The notes under the pieces: generated by a model
The model's database searches: none
Seen by the model: only the letters and a program-made list of their open reading frames with translations
Told to the model about the DNA's origin: nothing
Assembly: GCF_003023845.1 (NCBI RefSeq)
Contig: NZ_PYFT01000001.1
Location: forward strand, 248,001-312,000
Direction of reading: 5' to 3'
DNA length: 64,000 bases
Source: Adhaeribacter arboris
GTDB taxonomy: Bacteria > Bacteroidota > Bacteroidia > Cytophagales > Hymenobacteraceae
Shown here: piece by piece, positions 44,539-52,305 of the stretch
Position numbering within the stretch: position 1 is the first letter of the stretch
Layout: each line of letters begins with the position of its first letter
Translations under genes and position numbers: made by a program

Positions 44539-45192
44539 TTGCTGCACGCCACCAATATTCATAAAGCTTACGGAGCTCTGCCCGTTTTGAAAGGTATTAC
44601 GCTCCAGATTGCGAAAGGAGAAATTGTTTCTATTGTTGGTTCATCGGGAGCCGGTAAAAGTACCTTGTTGCATATTTTAGGTACCCTGGATTCCGCCGAT
44701 CAAGGCGAAGTATACTTTAATGGGAACGCCGTTAATAAATACCGGAGTGTGGAACTGGCCCGTTTCCGGAATCAGCACATTGGGTTTATTTTTCAGTTTC
44801 ATAATTTGTTGCCGGAGTTTACTGCCGTCGAGAATGTGTGTTTACCCGGTTTTTTAGCTGGCCGCCCCGAAGAAGAAGTGGCAACTCGTGCCAGAGAATT
44901 ACTTAAAATGTTGAACCTGGGTCACCGGTTTGAGCATAAGCCCTCCGAAATGTCGGGCGGAGAGCAGCAACGTACGGCAGTTGCGCGGGCTTTAATTAAC
45001 GCCCCGGAAATTATTTTTGCGGATGAGCCCAGCGGGAATTTAGATTCGGAAAATGCGAAGGAGCTTCACGAGATTTTCTTCCGCTTGCGCCGCGAGCTGC
45101 ACCAAACTTTTGTTATTGTTACCCACAACGAACACTTGGCCGAAATGGCCGACCGTAAATTGGTAATGAAAGATGGGTATCTTTTGAATTAA
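44539..45192 (+). CDS. ABC transporter ATP-binding protein, LolD/MacB type
   Basis: 217 residues from TTG (44539). Walker A G-S-S-G-A-G-K-S is near 33-40, Q-loop in F-I-F-Q-F-H-N-L-L-P-E-F, signature M-S-G-G-E-Q-Q-R, Walker B I-I-F-A-D-E-P-S-G-N-L-D and a His switch V-T-H-N-E-H. The sequence belongs to the MacB/LolD/FtsE group that drives lipoprotein release or export. No permease gene is adjacent, so its partner must be elsewhere. Confidence 0.88.
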   Translation: MLHATNIHKAYGALPVLKGITLQIAKGEIVSIVGSSGAGKSTLLHILGTLDSADQGEVYFNGNAVNKYRSVELARFRNQHIGFIFQFHNLLPEFTAVENVCLPGFLAGRPEEEVATRARELLKMLNLGHRFEHKPSEMSGGEQQRTAVARALINAPEIIFADEPSGNLDSENAKELHEIFFRLRRELHQTFVIVTHNEHLAEMADRKLVMKDGYLLN

Positions 45193-45756
45193 TCATGGTT
45201 CAGGCTGATCATTTTAACTAGAGAACTGGTTCCTTTTTTGCCTGATTAATCTATTGCTAAAAAATTTAGCTAATTGTTGAGTAAGTAGTCAGCTATATAT
45301 ACCTAACATTTTTTTTCCTGAAATCAAAGCTTTCCAAATATACCGCTAATTTCCTGATTTCTACTTTTGGGTTTTGCTAGTTAAAGGCCTCATTTTAATT
45401 CGATTACTTAAATTTCCGCTTTTACTAAAACCAAATCTAAGGTAAAGTTGGAACATAAAACGGAAGCAAAGGTCTAAAAACAATTTATTCGGGTGTTCGA
45501 AGGTATGCCAAAAAGGGGAAGGCTATATTTTGGCAGTAGTAAAATGCATATTATCAAGTAAATACGAAATTGAAACCTTATTATTTTAAAAGAGTAGAAA
45601 AGCTTCCCTGCTTGCAGGTAAATACTACTTTTAAAGTGTATAAGCAATGCTTATTCAGCTGATCTTTAGAGGTAAAAATAAGCTGGAAAATTGCTAAAAA
45701 CTTTTTTGTAACGTATTGATAATCAGGAAGAATAATTTGCCTTTTTTATTAGCATA
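45193..45756. other. Long AT-rich gap without a recognisable gene
   Basis: About 560 nt. I see no credible frame, RNA fold, insertion end or heptamer array. It presumably holds the promoter for the next gene, but no clean TAnnTTTG box with a -33 partner is present. Confidence 0.5.
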
Positions 45757-46602
45757 ATGGCACCAAATACTAATGAGATATGTTTTCAATTTGAACATAA
45801 AAACAAAGAAATGAATCAGGAAATCAAAGAAGACAAGCTAGTTAAGAAATCGCGAATTGAGAGTTACGATATCGCGAAATCAGACGAAACCATGCACCTG
45901 GCCATCGACCTTGCGAAGTTTATTAAAGAGAATAAATTGTATCAGAATATTCAAGGCAAGGAATACGTGAACGTAGAAGGATGGCAATACGCTGGTTCCC
46001 GATTGGGTATTCTGCCGGTGGTAGAGCACGTGATTAACGTGAGTACCGATACCGAACTAAAGTATCAGGCGAAAGTTAATTTGCTTAATTTACGTACGGA
46101 ACAAATAGTGGGGGCTGGTTTTGCCATTTGCTCTAATAAAGAACAAGGTAAAAAGTATTACCAGGAATTTGCCATTGCCTCCATGGCGCAAACCCGGGCC
46201 ATTGGTAAAGCTTACCGTAATATTTTGGCCTGGATTATTCGGGCAGCTGGCTACGAACCAACTCCCGCCGAAGAAATGGATTATACGGGAAACACCCAGG
46301 ATGCGCCTCGCGTAGAGCAGCCGCAAGCAGTAGCCGAAACTAAAGCAATGAAAGCTGTTCCGGCCGAAGCGGAAAAGCATGAAGCTGCGCCGGCACCCGC
46401 TGCCTCATCGGTGAAATATGCTTCGGCCAAGCAAAAAGAAGAAATTATTCGTTTGCTGAACAATCCAGTGATTACCCGGCAGGAGAAAACCAAAATGTTG
46501 CTGAACATAAATAAACTGGATGAAGAACGAGCTACGCAAGCTATCGCGAAACTGAAAAAAGTAATTGAAGATCGCGAAGAAGAACAAAACGCAGCTGCCT
46601 AA
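45757..46602 (+). CDS. Phage-type DNA-metabolism-like protein of unknown function
   Basis: 281 residues; an alternative start is the ATG at 45808, which removes 17 residues. The segment G-W-Q-Y-A-G-S-R-L-G-I near 78 and A-I-A-S-M-A-Q-T-R-A-I-G-K-A-Y-R-N near 145-161, followed by A-G-Y-E-P-T-P-A-E-E-M, resemble a family I recall from phages and prophages near recombination genes, but I cannot name it. The middle (~185-225) is Ala/Pro/Glu-rich and looks like a flexible link. The C-terminal helical part is repeated Lys/Glu. No phage genes flank it; recQ is downstream. Confidence 0.7.
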   Translation: MAPNTNEICFQFEHKNKEMNQEIKEDKLVKKSRIESYDIAKSDETMHLAIDLAKFIKENKLYQNIQGKEYVNVEGWQYAGSRLGILPVVEHVINVSTDTELKYQAKVNLLNLRTEQIVGAGFAICSNKEQGKKYYQEFAIASMAQTRAIGKAYRNILAWIIRAAGYEPTPAEEMDYTGNTQDAPRVEQPQAVAETKAMKAVPAEAEKHEAAPAPAASSVKYASAKQKEEIIRLLNNPVITRQEKTKMLLNINKLDEERATQAIAKLKKVIEDREEEQNAAA

Positions 46603-46644
46603 GTATTCTTCCTATCTTTACTCTTAATCGTTAAAGCCCGGCCT

Positions 46645-46665
46645 AAAAAGAGCTGGGCTCTTTTT
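46645..46665 (+). terminator. Terminator after the phage-type gene
   Basis: AAAAAGAGC (46645-46653), loop TGG, GCTCTTTTT (46657-46665): 9-bp stem with T5. A second pairing of AGCCC with GGGCT just outside extends it. Confidence 0.8.
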
Positions 46666-46768
46666 ATTTAAAAATTAACTCAACTTTCCTAAATAATACC
46701 CATCTTTTTTCCTATCACTCCATTTTTCATTTTTTATTGAGTAATTTTGGCTTCCAAAATAATTTTCC

Positions 46769-48685
46769 TTGGAGCCGAATATTCACCAAATTTTACAGCA
46801 ATACTGGCAGTACAGCGCTTTCCGGCCCTTACAGGAAGATATTATTCAATCTGTTTTAGCAGGAAGCGATACTTTAGCTTTATTACCTACGGGTGGCGGT
46901 AAATCCATTTGTTTTCAGGTGCCGGCTCTGGCAAAACCGGGTATTTGCCTGGTTATCTCCCCGCTCATTGCGCTCATGAAAGACCAGGTAGAGCAGTTGC
47001 AGAAAAGGAATATTGCCGCCGTAGCCATCCATTCTGGTTTAAGCAAGCACGAAATAGATATTATCTTAGATAATTGCGTTTTCGGACAGATAAAATTCTT
47101 GTACGTATCGCCGGAGCGCCTGCAAACCAGTATTTTCCGGGAGCGGGTAAAACGAATGTCGGTTTCTTTACTGGCCGTTGACGAAGCGCACTGTATTTCG
47201 CAGTGGGGCTACAATTTCCGGCCGTCCTACCTGCAAATTGCCGAACTGCGAAGTTTACTGCCTAATATACCGGTACTGGCTCTTACGGCTACGGCTACCG
47301 AGGTAGTGAAGCAGGATATTCAGGATAAACTATTATTTCAGAAAGCCAGGGTATTTCAACAGAGCTTTGCGCGGGCTAATTTGTCGTATTCTTGTTTGCC
47401 CACCGAAGATAAGCACGGCCGGTTATTAGGTATTTTGCAAAAAGTGCCGGGTAGCGCAGTGGTATACGTTAGAAGTCGCCGGCAAACCGGAGAAACGGCT
47501 AAGTGGTTGCAAGCCCGGGGTATTTCAACGGGAATTTACCATGCCGGTTTATCTTTTGCCGACCGCACTAAGTTTCAGCAGCAATGGATAGAAAATAAAA
47601 TTCGGGTAATTATTGCCACCAACGCTTTTGGGATGGGCATTGACAAACCGGATGTACGGCTGGTAATACACTTAGATTTACCCGAAACGTTAGAAGCCTA
47701 CTACCAGGAAGCGGGTAGGGCAGGTCGGGATGGGCGCTACTCGTACGCTACTATTTTGCTGGGGCCAGCCGATGCCGAGGATTTACGCAACAAAGTAGCC
47801 GAAGCGCACCCACCCATTGAAACCCTGAAACGGGTATACCAAGCTTTGGCTAATTATTACCAGATTGCCGTAGGAAGCGGCGAGTTTACTTCTTTTGATT
47901 TTCAGATAGAGGATTTTACCCGCACGTATAAATTAAAAGCCTTAGAGGTGCATCATGCCATCCGGAAGTTGGAAACCGAAGGATTACTGCAGCTGAACGA
48001 AGCGTATTACGCTCCATCAAAGCTGTATTTTGCCGTTAATCACGAAGAATTATATAAATTTCAGGTAGCGCACCACGAATTTGATCTTTTGCTGAAAACC
48101 TTACTGCGGATTTACGGCGGTAATGTATATACCAGTTTTGTGAAAATTAACGAACGCCAGATTGCCGGTTACATGCGAACCACCGAAGCGGCCGTTCGGA
48201 AAGCCTTGGAGTACCTGAACCAAAGGAATATTGTAGAATACGAACCACAACGGGAAGCGCCCCAGTTATTGTTTACCACTCCCCGTTACGATGCCGCCAA
48301 CTTACCGCTCGATAAATTTAAATTAACGCAGTTCCGGAAAACGGCCTTGCAAAAAGCCGAAGCCGTTATAAACTACTTGGAAACGACCAGCCGGTGCCGT
48401 ACTCAATTGTTACTCCGGTATTTTGGGGAAATTACCGATGAATTATGCCGGGTTTGCGATTTTTGCCTGACCCGGAAAAAAGAACAGCGGCAAGAAGACA
48501 ACCAAAAATTTCTGCAAGAGCAAATAGTTACGCATCTTACCCAGCAACCGCTGCACCCCAAAGCCTTAGTAAATCTCTTTGAGCCAAAATTTGCTGCTGA
48601 GTTAACCAACCTCATCCGCGATATGTTAGAAAAGGGCCAATTAAAATACAATAGCCAAAGTAAATTGCAACTGGTGAAAAGCTAA
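46769..48685 (+). CDS. recQ: RecQ-family ATP-dependent DNA helicase
   Basis: 638 residues from TTG (46769). A 3'-5' helicase acting on forks and recombination intermediates. Motif I is L-L-P-T-G-G-G-K-S, motif II A-V-D-E-A-H-C-I-S-Q-W-G, motif VI Q-E-A-G-R-A-G-R-D-G-R. The RecQ zinc site is visible as C-R-T-Q-L-L-L-R-Y-F-G-E followed by C-R-V-C-D-F-C. It has a winged-helix-like region but no clear HRDC domain; the C-terminus (~560-638) is short. A TAATTTTG -7 box lies at 46742-46749. Confidence 0.94.
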   Translation: MEPNIHQILQQYWQYSAFRPLQEDIIQSVLAGSDTLALLPTGGGKSICFQVPALAKPGICLVISPLIALMKDQVEQLQKRNIAAVAIHSGLSKHEIDIILDNCVFGQIKFLYVSPERLQTSIFRERVKRMSVSLLAVDEAHCISQWGYNFRPSYLQIAELRSLLPNIPVLALTATATEVVKQDIQDKLLFQKARVFQQSFARANLSYSCLPTEDKHGRLLGILQKVPGSAVVYVRSRRQTGETAKWLQARGISTGIYHAGLSFADRTKFQQQWIENKIRVIIATNAFGMGIDKPDVRLVIHLDLPETLEAYYQEAGRAGRDGRYSYATILLGPADAEDLRNKVAEAHPPIETLKRVYQALANYYQIAVGSGEFTSFDFQIEDFTRTYKLKALEVHHAIRKLETEGLLQLNEAYYAPSKLYFAVNHEELYKFQVAHHEFDLLLKTLLRIYGGNVYTSFVKINERQIAGYMRTTEAAVRKALEYLNQRNIVEYEPQREAPQLLFTTPRYDAANLPLDKFKLTQFRKTALQKAEAVINYLETTSRCRTQLLLRYFGEITDELCRVCDFCLTRKKEQRQEDNQKFLQEQIVTHLTQQPLHPKALVNLFEPKFAAELTNLIRDMLEKGQLKYNSQSKLQLVKS

Positions 48686-48717
48686 CTGATTAGTGCGATA
48701 CTACCCGAAGCATAAAG

Positions 48718-49218
48718 TTACGGTAAGATAGAAATAGAATCTGCATCCGTAAAATCTACTATTTCAATTTTTAAATCCCGGGCTAAAAAGTGTAATTTAT
48801 TTAAAACGGCTTCTTTTTCTGAGGCCTGAATTAAATGGATTTTATTTTCTTCGGAAAATTTTAAATAACCGTTGTACACTCTAGAAGAGAACGTAGTAGA
48901 AGTAGCGGTAGAGTATAAAGTACGGCTTACCTTACTGGATTGAATAAAGGCATATTCTATTAAATCGTAAGAATGAATACGGCTTTGTTTATAACCTAAA
49001 ATCCATAAGTATTGCTTAAATGTTTTATCCCGTACATTTATTTCCAAACCATAATGGGTAGTAAAAACTATTAAAAGCAAAAAAAGAATACTTACCCCGA
49101 ATAAAAAATAATAAGTGGGTAGTAAACCAATACTAAAAATTAACAGGCCCACTGTTATGAATCCCGTAGTACCAGAAAAATAACTAACCGTTTTGTAACC
49201 GTAAATTTTAGGGTGCAT
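48718..49218 (-). CDS. Two-span membrane protein of unknown function
   Basis: 166 residues. Two TM helices at ~14-35 and ~38-58, then a soluble region that appears to be beta-rich (bacterial PH-like layout: Y-G-L-E-I-N-V-R-D-K-T-F-K-Q-Y and the C-terminal helix E-K-E-A-V-L-N-K-L-H-F-L). The order of two TMs plus a PH-like domain is common in Bacteroidota, but no name can be given. It is convergent with recQ. Confidence 0.65.
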   Translation of the reverse strand: MHPKIYGYKTVSYFSGTTGFITVGLLIFSIGLLPTYYFLFGVSILFLLLIVFTTHYGLEINVRDKTFKQYLWILGYKQSRIHSYDLIEYAFIQSSKVSRTLYSTATSTTFSSRVYNGYLKFSEENKIHLIQASEKEAVLNKLHFLARDLKIEIVDFTDADSISILP

Positions 49219-49565
49219 GATTCTGGTTATGGAATAAATAATTGCTATGTTTTAAGTTTTATAATTAAGTAGTGGTAAGCACTATCCTCCTAAAATATAG
49301 CAATTAGCGTGATGTCCAGCAAATTAGATAGGAAATTTTTTAAGAATATTCTTATAACAGGGGGATTAAAGATTAAATAATTCTACCTGCATCCAGATGG
49401 GGAAAGATAATGGATAACAGATTTTAAGTTCTACTAGAATAAATAAAAAAATTAAAATGCAAGGCAACCATTAGGCATTTTGTTACGACCTGTAAGTAGT
49501 TCAGCACTTTCGCGCTAAAAAATTTAACTATTTACTTACTGATTTAAAACAAAATGGTTACTGCT
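49219..49565. other. Intergenic region before the COG4315 lipoprotein gene
   Basis: About 345 nt between divergent genes. I see no frame, hairpin or array I can support. Confidence 0.45.
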
Positions 49566-50456
49566 ATGAAACATTTATTCCGAAACAGCTTTCGTTTTCT
49601 GCTTCCCGCCTTGCTTCTGTTTGCCTTTAGTTGCGACGATGACAAAGACGACAATAATGTAACCCCTCCGCCAGCCCCAACTGAGCAGGTAAAGCTGCAA
49701 ACCAGTTCTTCTCTGGGTAGCTATCTGGTCGATAAAGATGGCCGGACTTTGTACTACTTTTCGAATGATGCCAATGGCCAAAATAATTGCCCCGGCGGCT
49801 GCGAAGCCGTTTGGCCTTACTTTTTCGTCGAAAATTTAACAGATGATATGATCGGTGATGGCTTGGATAAAGCTGATTTTGCTACCATTACCGCCGCAAA
49901 CGGTAAAAAACAATTAACCTACAAAACCTGGCCTTTATATTATTATGCTCCTGCTGTAAACGGAACTAATACTTTGGAAGCTCCTAACCAAACCACCGGC
50001 GAAGGAGTAGGCGGCGTATGGTTTGTTGCCAAACCTGATTATACTATTATGCTGGTAAATGCCCAACTGGTAGGCAACGATGGTAAAAACTATAAATCGG
50101 ATTATACCGAAGGCGAAGGTAAGACCATTTACTTTACGGATGGTAAAGGTCTAACTCTCTACGGATTTAAGCCAGATAAATTCAACAAGAATAATTATAC
50201 GAAACCAGATTTTTCTAACAATTCCGTATGGCCCATCTACGAAACCGATAAAGTTGTTGTGCCTTCTACCTTAGATAAAACCTTGTTTAGTTCAATAGAT
50301 GTATTTGGTAAAAAACAGCTTACTTATAAAGGCTGGCCTTTGTATTACTTTGGCCCGGATGGTACTGTTAGAGGATCTAATAAAGGGGTAAGTGTGCCCA
50401 ATCCAGGAGTATGGCCGGTTATTCTGAAAGATATTGCTGCCGCTCCACCACAATAG
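49566..50456 (+). CDS. COG4315-type lipoprotein with two Yx(F/W)xxD-like repeats
   Basis: 296 residues from the ATG at 49566 (a second ATG four codons upstream is possible). A lipoprotein signal peptide ends L-F-A-F-S-C, with Asp-rich residues after the Cys. Two repeats follow: T-L-Y-Y-F-S-N-D-A-N-G near 60 with C-P-G-G-C-E-A-V-W-P, and L-T-L-Y-G-F-K-P-D near 195 with V-W-P-I-Y. These are secreted repeats of unknown role, widespread in bacteria. The two CxxxC cysteines could bind metal or form a disulphide. Placed at the outer membrane or periplasm. Confidence 0.85.
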   Translation: MKHLFRNSFRFLLPALLLFAFSCDDDKDDNNVTPPPAPTEQVKLQTSSSLGSYLVDKDGRTLYYFSNDANGQNNCPGGCEAVWPYFFVENLTDDMIGDGLDKADFATITAANGKKQLTYKTWPLYYYAPAVNGTNTLEAPNQTTGEGVGGVWFVAKPDYTIMLVNAQLVGNDGKNYKSDYTEGEGKTIYFTDGKGLTLYGFKPDKFNKNNYTKPDFSNNSVWPIYETDKVVVPSTLDKTLFSSIDVFGKKQLTYKGWPLYYFGPDGTVRGSNKGVSVPNPGVWPVILKDIAAAPPQ

Positions 50457-50510
50457 TTTTAATTACAATTCTGTTTTCATTTTTTTACTTTAAACAACTA
50501 ATTAATGCTT

Positions 50511-50539
50511 ATTGGGTACAAGCCCGGCTTGTACCCGAT
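50511..50539 (+). terminator. Hairpin after the lipoprotein gene
   Basis: ATTGGGTACAAGCC pairs with GGCTTGTACCCGAT, with one U-G position and a tight loop, followed by TTTGTTTTT. The rest of the gap to 50760 is featureless. Confidence 0.75.
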
Positions 50540-50760
50540 TTGTTTTTGTAGATAAGTAAAATGGCATAAATTATAAGTACTTCGACGAAATTAGTTTAGA
50601 CTATAATTTGCTATAAATTCCTAATTCTTTAAAGCTTACTAAGTACAAACCAATAAGTTTTGTCGGATGTATACCAAGCAGAAACCATATTTATAAACTC
50701 TTACTCGGGATAGCAGAGGTATCGATTAGAATAGAGAACATCATTTTTCTTGAATGTACT

Positions 50761-50795
50761 TAGTCGAGCAACAAGCAACTAATAACGAACAACTA
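50761..50795. repeat. 7-nt array 12 nt after the pncA stop
   Basis: Five heptamers in register, including GCAACAA, GCAACTA and ACAACTA. It lies just 3' of the minus-strand pncA stop (50807-50809). Confidence 0.5.
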
Positions 50796-50806
50796 CTTAA
50801 ATATTT

Positions 50807-51415
50807 CTACAACAGGGCGCCGCTCTGAATAATTTTGCCGCCTTTGTTATGAATATCTGCTTTCGCTTTCTTGAATCCTTCCGGACTTATTGGGCGGGTA
50901 GCATCTTCAATTAAATAGGTTTTAAATCCTTCTTCTAAGGAATCTAGTAGAGAATAATAGACGCAATAATCGGCAGCTAAACCAGCTACAAATACCTGAC
51001 GCACTTGTTTCCCGCGTAAGTAATCGGCCAAACCCGTGCTCTTCCGGTGGCCGTTATCGTAAAAACCACTGTAAGAATCAATTTCGATATCTGTACCCTT
51101 GCGGAAAATAGCCTCTATCCGGCGGGGTTCCAGTTCCTCGGAAAATTCCGCCCCTAGTGTTCCTTGCACGCAGTGATCCGGCCAAAGTACTTGTTCCAGC
51201 CCATTTAGGTTAATAGTCTGAAATACTTGATGATTGGTGTGTTGGGAAGCAAAACTTTTATGCAGGGCCGGGTGCCAGTCTTGGGTAGCTACTACTAAAT
51301 CAAAATGCGGCTGCAATTGATTCACTATGGCAATTATCTGGTCTCCTTCCGGTACGGCTAAAGCGCCCCCGGGCAGAAAATCATTCTGAATATCGATTAA
51401 GAGTAATGCCTTCAT
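50807..51415 (-). CDS. pncA: Nicotinamidase PncA
   Basis: 202 residues from the ATG at 51413-51415. The longer frame upstream lies inside the IS and is not native. PncA deamidates nicotinamide to nicotinate in NAD salvage. Catalytic D8 is in L-L-I-D-I-Q-N-D-F-L-P-G-G, metal site residues in T-Q-D-W-H-P, and the nucleophile Cys in G-L-A-A-D-Y-C-V. The IS1 element begins 9 bp before this ATG, so the native leader and promoter have been cut off; expression now depends on fortuitous transcription. Confidence 0.93.
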   Translation of the reverse strand: MKALLLIDIQNDFLPGGALAVPEGDQIIAIVNQLQPHFDLVVATQDWHPALHKSFASQHTNHQVFQTINLNGLEQVLWPDHCVQGTLGAEFSEELEPRRIEAIFRKGTDIEIDSYSGFYDNGHRKSTGLADYLRGKQVRQVFVAGLAADYCVYYSLLDSLEEGFKTYLIEDATRPISPEGFKKAKADIHNKGGKIIQSGALL

Positions 51416-51423
51416 AAAATTTT
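51415..51423. repeat. Left 9-bp target duplication of the IS1 element
   Basis: TAAAATTTT, identical to 52210-52218. Its first base pairs with the A of the pncA ATG. Confidence 0.9.
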
Positions 51424-52209
51424 GGTAGTGGTAAAGAAAGTATGATGGGATAAAAAGAGGCAGTGAAGTGTTTAAGATGATGGAATGTTCGAAGTTCAGA
51501 TCAAAATAAACTGTCCCCACTGCCAGAGCAGCAAGGTAGTAAAAAATGGCAAGAAAAAGAATGGTTCTCAGAACCTTCTATGTCGTAATTGCCAGAAGCA
51601 ATTTCAGCCAATATATCGCTATAGAGGAGCGGATCCGACTACCAAGCGGTTGATACGGCGTCTTCTGGAAAGAAATAATGGTGTTCGTGACATTGAAAAG
51701 TTGCTGGAAGTGAGTAGAAAGTGTGTGCTAAGCAACTTGTGCCGACAGGGGAATGCCCTTAAGATTCAACCAACCCAAAAGCATTATAGATCCGTACAGA
51801 TCGATGAAGTCTGGAGCTTTGTCGGAAAGCGCAAGAAAGGAAAATACTGGTTGTTGTATGCTTACTGTCCCCAAACAGATGAAGTACTGGCTTATAGTTG
51901 TGGCGGCCGAAGCGCTAAAACAGTACGCCAGCTACTCAAAAAGCTAAAAGGAGTGGAAATAGAACAATATTGTACTGATCATTGGAAAGCGTTTGCTCAG
52001 GTAATCCCCCCGACAAAGCACACGATAGGAAAAGCTTACACTAAAAACATAGAAGGCGTGAATACTTGCATCAGAGCCAGAAACAGACGGTTCGTCAGAA
52101 AAACAACCTGCTTCTCCAAAAAGAAGGAAAACCATTTAGCAAGTCTAAACCTGATGTTTGACTATCGCAATAGACATAAAGCCAAACATCATACTTTGTA
52201 GTCCACAAC
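51424..52209 (+). mobile_element. IS1-family insertion sequence, apparently complete
   Basis: 786 bp bounded by a 9-bp target duplication. The terminal inverted repeats are ~23 bp and match at 18 positions, with an 11-bp exact inner core AAAGTATGATG (left at 51437-51447, right at 52187-52197) and outer GTGG/CCAC. The single transposase frame covers most of it. The right inverted repeat overlaps the transposase 3' end. It lies between fahA and pncA. Confidence 0.93.
51485..52201 (+). CDS. IS1-family transposase (single frame)
   Basis: 238 residues. The N-terminal zinc-finger region has C-P-H-C and C-R-N-C; an HTH follows. The DDE catalytic residues are visible in Q-I-D-E-V-W-S-F-V, Y-C-T-D-H-W-K-A and N-I-E-G-V-N. 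In E. coli IS1, InsA and InsB are made by a -1 frameshift; here they are fused in one frame, a known variant in other phyla. It is intact, so recent or still mobile. Confidence 0.93.
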   Translation: MFEVQIKINCPHCQSSKVVKNGKKKNGSQNLLCRNCQKQFQPIYRYRGADPTTKRLIRRLLERNNGVRDIEKLLEVSRKCVLSNLCRQGNALKIQPTQKHYRSVQIDEVWSFVGKRKKGKYWLLYAYCPQTDEVLAYSCGGRSAKTVRQLLKKLKGVEIEQYCTDHWKAFAQVIPPTKHTIGKAYTKNIEGVNTCIRARNRRFVRKTTCFSKKKENHLASLNLMFDYRNRHKAKHHTL

Positions 52210-52218
52210 TAAAATTTT
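52210..52218. repeat. Right 9-bp target duplication of the IS1 element
   Basis: TAAAATTTT, the exact copy of 51415-51423. Confidence 0.9.
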
Positions 52219-52236
52219 ATTTCTGGGTGAATTTTT

Positions 52237-52297
52237 AAAGGATAAAATCAGGTTGGGAATATTTATTTTCATATTTCCTGTAATCCTATTATCCTTT
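52237..52297. repeat. Paired inverted array after fahA
   Basis: AAAGGATAAAATCAGG (52237-52252) faces CCTGTAATCCTATTATCC (52277-52294), whose complement reads as GGATAAT, AGGATTA units of ~7 nt. It ends 9 nt before the fahA stop. Before the IS insertion it lay in the short fahA-pncA gap. Confidence 0.5.
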
Positions 52298-52305
52298 ATT
52301 TAATC

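Noticed and set aside
45757-46602. Prophage remnant
   Set aside because: Only one gene resembles phage proteins; no integrase, structural genes or attachment repeats flank it.
51424-51520. N-terminal extension of pncA into the IS
   Set aside because: The extra 35 residues come from the IS end; the target duplication places the true start at 51413-51415.
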